Origin: Psychromonas sp. MB-3u-54 | GTDB taxonomy: Bacteria; Pseudomonadota; Gammaproteobacteria; Enterobacterales; Psychromonadaceae | DNA: 64,000 nt | Direction of reading: 5' to 3' | NCBI RefSeq assembly: GCF_002836415.1 | Contig: NZ_PJBP01000183.1 | Coordinates: forward strand, 1 to 64,000 | In this document: positions 57,501-64,000 of the stretch, piece after piece | How the letters are laid out: the number at the start of each line of letters is the position of its first letter | How positions within the stretch are numbered: the first letter of the stretch is position 1 | Notes under the pieces: model-generated | What the model saw: the letters and a program-made list of their open reading frames with translations, nothing else | What the model was told of the DNA's origin: nothing | Databases searched by the model: none | Program-made: the position numbers and the translations under genes

Positions 57501-60500
57501 CATTGAAAAACAGGTGATCGTTGAGAAAGAGGTGATCGTTGAAAAAATTGTGGAAAAGATTGTGGAAAAGATTGTCTACCTCAATCCCGACGGGACACCC
57601 TTTGATCCTCAAGCTGTCAATATGGCCAGCGTCAGTAGGCAGCCGGACAATAGCGCCGCGTTAGTTGCCTCTATTGAACAAAGTGTCGGCCAGGTTGTGC
57701 AGCATCAGGCACAACTCTTAAGTGTGCATGAAGAATATCTGCAGGGTCCAAAAGAGTACGCAAAAACCTTCCAGTCAGTTTTAGCTTCTCACGCGGGTGC
57801 GGCGCAATTGCCTGAAAGTTTGGATAAAACATTAACTATGTACCATGACTTCCAGTCTGAAACATTACGGGTTCACGAAACCTATTTAAATCATCAGACC
57901 GAGAATATGCAGCGAATGTTAACGGCAACGCCGATGGCTGAAGGGTCTGCTATGACTGACTCTGCTGCCGTTCAAAAAAATAGTGTCGCGACTGTTAAAG
58001 CTGTACCTCCAGTCCAGCAGCACGTTGCTGCTGCGCCGGTGCAAGAGATTAAAACTCCGGTTGCTGCTGCGCCTGTGGCCTCGGAGCCTGTTCAACAGAA
58101 TAAAACTGAGCCTGTGCAAACAGCCGCCATTGATGTACATGAAATTCAAAATGTGATGCTTGCCGTGGTTGCCGATAAAACCGGTTATCCCGTTGAAATG
58201 CTCGAACTTGGCATGGACATGGAAGCGGATTTAGGCATAGATTCCATTAAACGGGTCGAGATTTTAGGCGCGGTGCAGGATCAAGTCAGCTCCCTGCCGG
58301 AATTAAATCCGGAAGCGCTGGCCGAGCTGCGCACTTTAGGTGAAATAGTTGACTATATGCAGTCGCAGGCGCCGGTTACTGCGCTTAATAATATTGCATC
58401 ACTTGACAATAATGTCCCTGAAATTGATTTATCCGCTATTCGGACTGTGATGCTGGATGTGGTTGCCGATAAAACCGGTTATCCCGTTGAAATGCTCGAA
58501 CTTGGCATGGACATGGAAGCGGATTTAGGCATAGATTCCATTAAACGGGTCGAGATTTTAGGCGCGGTGCAGGATCAAGTCAGCTCCCTGCCGGAATTAA
58601 ATCCGGAAGCGCTCGCCGAGCTGCGCACTTTGGGTGAAATAGTTGACTATATGCAGTCGCAGGCGCCGGTTACTGCGCTTAATAATAATGTTCCTGAAAT
58701 TGATTTATCCGCTATTCGGACTGTGATGCTGGATGTGGTTGCCGATAAAACCGGATATCCCGTTGAAATGCTCGAACTTGGCATGGACATGGAGTCGGAT
58801 TTAGGCATAGATTCCATTAAACGGGTAGAGATTTTAGGGGCAGTGCAGGATCAGATAAGCGACTTGCCGGAATTAAATCCGGAAGCGCTGGCCGAGCTGC
58901 GCACTTTGGGGGAAATAGTTGACTACATGCAGTCGCAGGCACCGGTTACTCCGCTTAATAATATTGCATCACTTGACAATAATGTTCCTGAAATTGATTT
59001 ATTCGCTATTCGGACTGTGATGCTGGATGTGGTTGCCGATAAAACCGGATATCCCGTTGAAATGCTCGAACTTGGCATGGACATGGAGTCGGATTTAGGC
59101 ATAGATTCCATTAAACGGGTAGAAATTTTAGGGGCGGTGCAGGATCAGATAAGCGACTTGCCGGAATTAAATCCGGAAGCGCTGGCCGAGCTGCGCACTT
59201 TGGGGGAAATAGTTGACTACATGCAGTCGCAGGCACCGGCGGCTTCTGCTGCCGATACACAGGACAGCCAATCTGCACCCTTAAGCACTAGTATGACAGG
59301 TACTAGTCTGGTGAATATTCAATCTATTATGCTTGCCGTGGTTGCCGATAAAACCGGTTATCCCGCTGAAATGCTCGAACTTGGCATGGACATGGAAGCG
59401 GATTTAGGCATAGATTCCATTAAACGGGTAGAAATTTTAGGCGCGGTGCAGGATGAGGTCAGCGACTTGCCGGAATTAAATCCGGAAGCCTTAGCCGAAC
59501 TGCGCACTTTGGGCGAAATTGTTGACTATATGCAGTCGCAGGCAGCTTGTTTAACAACGGATAGTCACCAAGCAGAGAGAAATGCAACACCGTTAAAAAC
59601 ACAGAACAGCCAATCTGCACCCTTAACACCTAGTCTGACAGGTACTAGTCTGGTGGATATTCAATCTATTATGCTTGCCGTGGTTGCCGATAAAACCGGT
59701 TATCCCGTTGAAATGCTCGAACTTGGCATGGACATGGAGTCAGATTTAGGCATAGATTCCATTAAACGAGTGGAAATTTTAGGCGCGGTGCAGGATGAGG
59801 TCAGCGACTTGCCGGAATTAAATCCGGAAGCGCTAGCCGAGCTGCGCACTTTAGGTGAAATAGTCACTTATATGCAGTCCCAAGCACCTGTTCCCGTTAC
59901 CCCGCCTCTGAATAATGTCGTGCCTATCGTCCCGGAGCAAGCCGTTGATTTAACCCAGATCGAAACGGTCATGCTGGAAGTGGTGGCCGATAAAACCGGA
60001 TATCCCGTTGAAATGCTTGAACTTGGCATGGACATGGAAGCGGATTTAGGCATAGATTCGATTAAACGAGTGGAAATTTTAGGCGCGGTACAGGATCAGA
60101 TAAGCTCGCTGCCGGAATTAAATCCGGAAGCCTTAGCCGAGCTGCGCACTTTAGGCTGTATTGTTGACTATATGAGCAATCTTGCGGAGCAGAGTCAAGC
60201 TGATGCCATAAAGCCCGCAACAGAGATACAAAAGCCTGCTGAAGCCGTTGATTCAGTTGAATCGATGGCAAGTTTTGAGCCCGCACCCAGTGCCACCGTG
60301 GTGATTAAGCACCTTAATGCAATTGAAACCATGGCTATGAATGTCAACGGTGAAAATCTTTTATTAGTGGATGACGGTCAAGGTTGTGCTGTTCACTTAG
60401 CGGATAAATTAAGCCGCCTGGGTTGGTCCGTTACTGTTATCAAACCAAGCTGGATAAACGCCGATAGCGATAAAACATTTTCCGATAAAGTTAATGTTTT

Positions 60501-62772
60501 TGCATTAAATGCGGTTGATGAGCAGGAACTCAGCACGATTTTAGACACTCAGTCTGTTTGGACAAGTATCATTTATCTGCATCCTAAAACCACTATTACT
60601 GCTATTGAATATCCGCAGGCAAGCAAACAGGGGTTAATGCTCGCATTTTTGTTAGCTAAACTGTCAGGTTTAGCAGCGCCGCAAAACAATATTGAAACCC
60701 GATCATCATTTATGGTCTTAACCCGTCAGGGTGGCGCTTTCGGGGTGGATAGTAACGAACTTGAATCCGATCTGGTGCAGACGGGACTTGCCGGGCTGGT
60801 TAAAACGCTCTCCCATGAATGGCCTGCGGTATTTTGTCGTGCCGTTGATCTGGCCAGTAAATTTTCCGCCGATAAAGTCGCTAATATTATTGTTGATGAG
60901 TTAAACGATAAAAATGTTAAACCCGTAGAAGTGGGTTTTAACCGCAATGGCCGTTTAACCCTGGCGGCTGAAAAAACAGACAGTTACACTTTGCAGGCCG
61001 GCAGCAGTATCGATCAAAATTCGGTATTTCTCGTTAGTGGCGGTGCCCGGGGGGTGACCGCTGAGTGTGTTATCCGTTTGGCAAAACAGTATCAATCCAA
61101 GTTTATTCTTCTGGGGCGTTCGAATTATAAAAGCTGTCAACCAGACTGGGCAAGCGGGATTAATGATCAGGCACAACTTAAAAAGGCTGCCATGCAGGCA
61201 TTGCAGGCAAAAGGTGAAAAACCCACACCCGCGTCCATTTCAGCATTAGTGTTCGAAGTACTCGCCAATCGTGAAATAAAACAAACCTTGGCGTTAATAG
61301 ATGCGGCGGGTGGTATTGGCGAATATATTTGTGCGGATGTGACCGATTCAAATGCTGTCTTGAATGCGCTAACACCGATCACCGAACTCTGGGGGAAGGT
61401 GAGCGGGATTATTCATGGTGCGGGTGTGCTCGCCGATAAATTTATCGAGCAAAAAACAGTCGCCGAATTTGAAGCGGTTTATAACACTAAAATAGAAGGC
61501 CTGTTATCCCTGTTAGCCTGTTGCCAGCAGGACAAACTTAAGCAGCTGGTTTTATTCTCCTCGGCGGCCGGTTTTTACGGTAATCCGGGGCAGTCTGATT
61601 ATGCCATTGCCAACGATATTTTAAATAAAACGGCTTATCGTTTTAAAGCCCTGCATCCGGCAGCCCAGGTACTGAGCTTTAACTGGGGACCCTGGGATGG
61701 CGGCATGGTGACAGCTGAACTGAAAAAGATGTTTGACGATCGCGGGGTGTATATTATTCCTTTAGCGGCCGGGGCTGAGTTATTACTAAATGAACTTGCC
61801 GCCGACAGCAATCGTTGTCCGCAAATTCTGGTGGGTAACGACATGGAAGGGCAATCATCCGAGGCTGAAGCATTAGAGAATAAAGTATCGAAGGATACAA
61901 GCATAAAAAAGCCATTAGTTAGTCGCTTGGCAAAAAGATTTTTAGCGGCTAACAATCCTTTTTTGGCTGATCATAAGATAGGTAAAAATCAGGTACTGCC
62001 AACTGTCTGTGCCATTGCCTGGATGGTGGACGCCGTGGCTGTCAGCTATTCGAATTTTGTGTATCAGGGGCTGGAAAATTATCAATTGTTTAAAGGTATT
62101 GTCTTTGATGGCACGCAGGCAAACGATTATTTTATTGATCTGAATTGCCTGGAAAAACCGTCGGGCGATTTAGCCGTAGAGGTTAAAATATCCAGTATCA
62201 ATGCCAATGACAGCCTGAGTTTTCATTATGGCGCCACTTTATTATTGGCCAAAGAACATCAAGCCAAGCCGCTGTACGTTACTGAACTGCCTGATTTAGT
62301 TATAAGTAAACAGGCCAATGCCGATGCACTTTATCAGGATGGCACCTTATTTCACGGCAGCAGTTTGCAGGGGATACAATCCCTGCTGGAATGCGGTGCT
62401 CAGGGATTATTGTTAAGTTGCTTAATTCCTGAATCCGTAAAAAGCGAACAGGGTGAATTTGATCTGCAAGTAACTAATATTTTCGCTAATGATTTAGTCT
62501 ATCAGGCGTTATTGATTTGGGCGCGTAAAGAGTTAGGCTTGGGCAGTTTACCGGGCAGCACATTCGCCTGGACTGTCTATACTGAAGTTAAGGTTAATCA
62601 GGCCTTTTATTTAAAGCTTTCGGTGTCTCAGCAGCAGGCAAATAAAGTGGTTGCCGATATTCTGCTGATCGACAAAGATAAACGGATTCTGGCGGAAATA
62701 TCGGGTGCTGAAGTTACCTGCAGTGCCAGTTTAAACAAATTATTTAAACTGGCCGTTGAAGTTAATGCCTGA
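54526..62772 (+). CDS. pfaA: PUFA synthase subunit PfaA (KS-MAT-7xACP-KR-DH-like)
   Basis: Giant iterative synthase subunit, 2748 residues, for long-chain omega-3 fatty acids (EPA or DHA class; the product cannot be told from this gene). Domains: ketosynthase about 28-490 with active Cys226 (DAACASSL), EAHGTGT and IGHTKAAAGTAG; malonyl-CoA acyltransferase about 595-900 with GHSFGEL (Ser699); a linker with an unusual VEK/IVEKIVEKIV heptad stretch about 990-1015. Seven ACPs follow with phosphopantetheine serines 1240, 1338, 1430, 1528, 1631, 1745 and 1845, then ketoreductase about 2165-2430 (VSGGARGVT), then a C-terminal dehydratase-like region. GGAG is seven bases before the ATG. It overlaps pfaB by eight bases. 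Confidence 0.96.
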   Translation: MSTEQTQNNDDMAEEEQLSSRMQECPIAIVGMSSVFAESKNLDQFWDNIVESVNGIRDIPEDRWAIDDYYSADKKAADKTYCKRGGFLPEVDFDPMEFGLPPNLLELTDITQLMSLVVARDVLADAGISDENSYDRDKIGITLGVGGGQKHISPLTSRLQGPVLNKVLKASGVDAADRNMIIEKFKKAYIPWEENSFPGMLGNVIAGRIANRFDFGGTNCVVDAACASSLAAIKMAVSDLLEYRSEMMITGGVCCDNSPFMYMSFSKTPAFTDGQNIRPFDDQSNGMMIGEGVGMIALKRLADAERDGDKIYSVIKGIGSSSDGRYKSIYAPSPAGQVKALKRGYADAGFDPLTCGLIEAHGTGTKAGDAAEFAGLNALFSENNTQKQHIALGSVKSQIGHTKAAAGTAGIIKASLALYHKVLPATINVEQPNKNLDIENSPLYINSETRPWMPRADAIKRRAGISSFGFGGTNFHIVLEEYQSKQSGQYRLNEVPQTIVISAADKATLKQSLTTWKTKLAVNEDLQAYAFNALVVENPLSTPEHELARCGFVAKNAQQAVQLIEQIIKEFNLNDAIAWSKPTGIYYRESGLKTPGKVVALFSGQGSQYVNMGRDLSCNFPSMLDTNALMDTQFSDNGLQQLSAVTYPIPAFTAEKRVAQEENLRLTQHAQPAIGAFSAGLYKTFQQAGFKADFTAGHSFGELTALWAAGVLSEHDYMLLARSRGQAMAAPDDVNFDAGTMIAVIGDPAQVALEIKPFAGLSIANYNANNQVVVAGPSSEIDVAFAQLKDKGYKVIQLPVSAAFHTELVGHAQKPFANAINAVEFKSPVIPVFSNGSANAHSTDAEVIKASLKKHILQPVHFNDEIDNLYAAGGRIFIEFGPKNGLTGLVDNILQDKSDVTTIAVNANPKKSADLQLRLAAVEMAVLGVQLNNIDPYNALQRPTTPPKKSPLAMKLSGAAYVSDKTKKAFTDALSDGQKINSPQANTEQAKVIEKQVIVEKEVIVEKIVEKIVEKIVYLNPDGTPFDPQAVNMASVSRQPDNSAALVASIEQSVGQVVQHQAQLLSVHEEYLQGPKEYAKTFQSVLASHAGAAQLPESLDKTLTMYHDFQSETLRVHETYLNHQTENMQRMLTATPMAEGSAMTDSAAVQKNSVATVKAVPPVQQHVAAAPVQEIKTPVAAAPVASEPVQQNKTEPVQTAAIDVHEIQNVMLAVVADKTGYPVEMLELGMDMEADLGIDSIKRVEILGAVQDQVSSLPELNPEALAELRTLGEIVDYMQSQAPVTALNNIASLDNNVPEIDLSAIRTVMLDVVADKTGYPVEMLELGMDMEADLGIDSIKRVEILGAVQDQVSSLPELNPEALAELRTLGEIVDYMQSQAPVTALNNNVPEIDLSAIRTVMLDVVADKTGYPVEMLELGMDMESDLGIDSIKRVEILGAVQDQISDLPELNPEALAELRTLGEIVDYMQSQAPVTPLNNIASLDNNVPEIDLFAIRTVMLDVVADKTGYPVEMLELGMDMESDLGIDSIKRVEILGAVQDQISDLPELNPEALAELRTLGEIVDYMQSQAPAASAADTQDSQSAPLSTSMTGTSLVNIQSIMLAVVADKTGYPAEMLELGMDMEADLGIDSIKRVEILGAVQDEVSDLPELNPEALAELRTLGEIVDYMQSQAACLTTDSHQAERNATPLKTQNSQSAPLTPSLTGTSLVDIQSIMLAVVADKTGYPVEMLELGMDMESDLGIDSIKRVEILGAVQDEVSDLPELNPEALAELRTLGEIVTYMQSQAPVPVTPPLNNVVPIVPEQAVDLTQIETVMLEVVADKTGYPVEMLELGMDMEADLGIDSIKRVEILGAVQDQISSLPELNPEALAELRTLGCIVDYMSNLAEQSQADAIKPATEIQKPAEAVDSVESMASFEPAPSATVVIKHLNAIETMAMNVNGENLLLVDDGQGCAVHLADKLSRLGWSVTVIKPSWINADSDKTFSDKVNVFALNAVDEQELSTILDTQSVWTSIIYLHPKTTITAIEYPQASKQGLMLAFLLAKLSGLAAPQNNIETRSSFMVLTRQGGAFGVDSNELESDLVQTGLAGLVKTLSHEWPAVFCRAVDLASKFSADKVANIIVDELNDKNVKPVEVGFNRNGRLTLAAEKTDSYTLQAGSSIDQNSVFLVSGGARGVTAECVIRLAKQYQSKFILLGRSNYKSCQPDWASGINDQAQLKKAAMQALQAKGEKPTPASISALVFEVLANREIKQTLALIDAAGGIGEYICADVTDSNAVLNALTPITELWGKVSGIIHGAGVLADKFIEQKTVAEFEAVYNTKIEGLLSLLACCQQDKLKQLVLFSSAAGFYGNPGQSDYAIANDILNKTAYRFKALHPAAQVLSFNWGPWDGGMVTAELKKMFDDRGVYIIPLAAGAELLLNELAADSNRCPQILVGNDMEGQSSEAEALENKVSKDTSIKKPLVSRLAKRFLAANNPFLADHKIGKNQVLPTVCAIAWMVDAVAVSYSNFVYQGLENYQLFKGIVFDGTQANDYFIDLNCLEKPSGDLAVEVKISSINANDSLSFHYGATLLLAKEHQAKPLYVTELPDLVISKQANADALYQDGTLFHGSSLQGIQSLLECGAQGLLLSCLIPESVKSEQGEFDLQVTNIFANDLVYQALLIWARKELGLGSLPGSTFAWTVYTEVKVNQAFYLKLSVSQQQANKVVADILLIDKDKRILAEISGAEVTCSASLNKLFKLAVEVNA
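58138..60180 (+). repeat. Seven tandem ACP-coding repeats in pfaA
   Basis: The GATTTAGGCATAGATTC motif encoding LGIDS occurs at 58228, 58522, 58798, 59092, 59401, 59743 and 60043, spacings 294, 276, 294, 309, 342 and 300 bp. Core sequences are nearly identical at DNA level, and linkers group in pairs (ALNNIASLDNN / TPLNNIASLDNN), indicating recent duplication or gene conversion. Confidence 0.97.
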
Positions 62773-64000
62773 TAACAGAGGGCTTGATAGCCTTAACAAC
62801 CAGCTTGCTATTATCGGCATAGATGCGCAGTTTGAAGGTCTGCCTGATATCGATTATGTTGAGTCAGCTTTATACAAAGGTGAAGTGTACAAAGGTGATA
62901 CGCATAAAGCTTGCCTGCATCGGGTTGATGGTCAAGATCTTGATCCGCTTTTAGAACAAAGTGATTATTCAACTTTATGCAAAGATTCAGCCGCCCGTGT
63001 TGTCGCAGCGAATAAGCTCAGTGCACAACAGGTGGCGGTTATTATTGTTAGCGATGCCGGTGAGCCTTTTGCCGCAGTTGAGCAGGAGTATTTTAGCTGC
63101 AGTACAGTTAATAACCTCGGTGCGGCGCTGATCCGCAGTGAAAAGTTGATTGTCGAATTTAATGTCGCGGTTTTAATTATTGCCGCGAAATCGAATGCTG
63201 ATCCTAATATAAAACAGGATCAAGCCAGTATCAGTTTTAATGATGATTTTAGTGGTTACGCGCAGCATAATGGGGTGGTCAGTATATTATTATCGGCGGC
63301 TGATTTTGCCGCGGCTCACGGCTGTTACCGTTATGCAACGCTGCACAGCGCGGCCTGCAGTGCTGATACTCTTAACACTGAAGGTGAAATGCGCGCGACT
63401 ATCGAGCGCTCTCTGCGCGCCGCAAAGGTGAGCACTGGAATGATCGATAGTGTCGAAGTGTCAGCGCTTTCTGATCCTGCGCTTTGCATATTAGAGACGA
63501 AGGCATTATTAAGCGCCTACAGCCACGGGCAAAAATTAAGCACCGCCATCAGCTGCAGCAAAAGTGTGCTCGGGGAAAATAAATCCTTATCGCAGTTGCT
63601 GGGGTTATTAAACAGTGTTTTTGTGCTTCAGCAGCGTTATCGTGCCGGGATTAAAGACTGGACTAAGCCTGTATTTGAAAAACTTCAAGCCTGGTCTGAA
63701 TCGCCTTTTTATGTTTTTAATCAGGCGACCCCGGCCTTTCCTGATCCCGATCGCAGCCCCCGGTATGTCGCTTACAGCTGTTTATCAAAAAATGATTATG
63801 CGCATATTATTTTGCAGGAAAATAACGACAAATTAGTGCACAGCAACGGTTTTAATGCCTGTGCAGATTCGACCTTATTTGTGCTGGCAGGCAACAATCA
63901 AGCCGAGCTGACAGGGCAGTTACAGCGCTTATCGGAAAATCTTTCGAGGGCCAACTTTAAAGCTTTAGCCAAACAATGTTTTAAGGAATTTTCCGAGCAG
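62765..64000 (+). CDS. pfaB: PUFA synthase subunit PfaB, 5' part (cut by window edge)
   Basis: An open frame of 412 codons starts at ATG 62765, inside the last codons of pfaA (stop 62770-62772), and runs off the window without a stop. It begins MPDNRGLDSLNNQLAIIGID, the ketosynthase-like opening typical of PfaB, and shows no active-site Cys motif, consistent with the degenerate KS-like N-terminal half of this subunit. The acyltransferase domain would lie beyond the edge. The 8-bp overlap implies translational coupling to pfaA. In studied clusters PfaB influences whether EPA or DHA is made. Confidence 0.9.
   Translation, partial: MPDNRGLDSLNNQLAIIGIDAQFEGLPDIDYVESALYKGEVYKGDTHKACLHRVDGQDLDPLLEQSDYSTLCKDSAARVVAANKLSAQQVAVIIVSDAGEPFAAVEQEYFSCSTVNNLGAALIRSEKLIVEFNVAVLIIAAKSNADPNIKQDQASISFNDDFSGYAQHNGVVSILLSAADFAAAHGCYRYATLHSAACSADTLNTEGEMRATIERSLRAAKVSTGMIDSVEVSALSDPALCILETKALLSAYSHGQKLSTAISCSKSVLGENKSLSQLLGLLNSVFVLQQRYRAGIKDWTKPVFEKLQAWSESPFYVFNQATPAFPDPDRSPRYVAYSCLSKNDYAHIILQENNDKLVHSNGFNACADSTLFVLAGNNQAELTGQLQRLSENLSRANFKALAKQCFKEFSEQ

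Overview
The window looks like a chromosomal segment of a marine, probably cold-adapted gammaproteobacterium of the Psychromonas / Moritella / Shewanella type. The evidence is the low-GC housekeeping genes, gene orders such as ftsK-lolA-rarA-crcB-serS, FadR, a full-type his operon with a histidine-rich leader peptide, and at the right edge the start of a secondary-lipid polyunsaturated fatty acid (PUFA) synthase cluster (pfaR-pfaA-pfaB). The genus is an inference from gene content; there is no rRNA or tRNA gene here to confirm it.

Layout, left to right. 0.5-8 kb: ammonium transporter amtB, uracil salvage (upp, uraA), an NfeD/slipin membrane pair, and a CNNM-type transporter gene broken by one in-frame TAG. 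8.5-9.7 kb: a yqhD-type aldehyde reductase in which a metal-ligand Asp is Gly. 10-26 kb: histidine biosynthesis on the minus strand. Transcription runs right to left from a hisL attenuator (26.0 kb) through hisG-D-C-B-H-A; hisF-hisIE follow only after an 8.5-kb interruption. That interruption carries a metal-stress-like module: a Spy/CpxP-like protein with a Met/His/Asp/Glu repeat, a SHOCT protein, a two-component system with a Met-rich sensor, a DUF411 protein and an HMA-like protein. Two MerR-type promoters with 19-bp spacers share one operator sequence. The interruption also holds a DUF6629 membrane protein, palindromic repeats and MITE-like elements.

26-41 kb: ordinary core genes (DUF2986, CWC protein, hydratase, dsbB, fadR, ftsK, lolA, rarA, crcB, serS, ampG, rnd, leuCD without leuAB, DUF3010). 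42-47 kb: a decaying zone with a nitroreductase-like remnant, a truncated and frameshifted two-domain NTF2/SnoaL gene, a truncated sensor kinase with a nonsense codon, an IS200-like (REP-associated type) transposase gene broken by a 72-bp hairpin-rich insert, and many repeats. 47-53 kb: ferredoxin-NADP reductase, a four-gene Mla/Pqi-like lipid transport operon, a small membrane protein and a YeiH transporter. 53.6-64 kb: pfaR, whose product looks like a domesticated IS481-type transposase; pfaA (2748 residues, seven tandem ACPs); and the first 412 codons of pfaB, cut by the window edge.

Two themes stand out. Short tandem duplications are unusually frequent, and in two cases (slipin, sensor kinase) they copy the 3' end of a gene including its stop codon. 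Single-base lesions in otherwise intact genes (CNNM stop, kinase stop, YqhD Asp to Gly) suggest ongoing gene decay.
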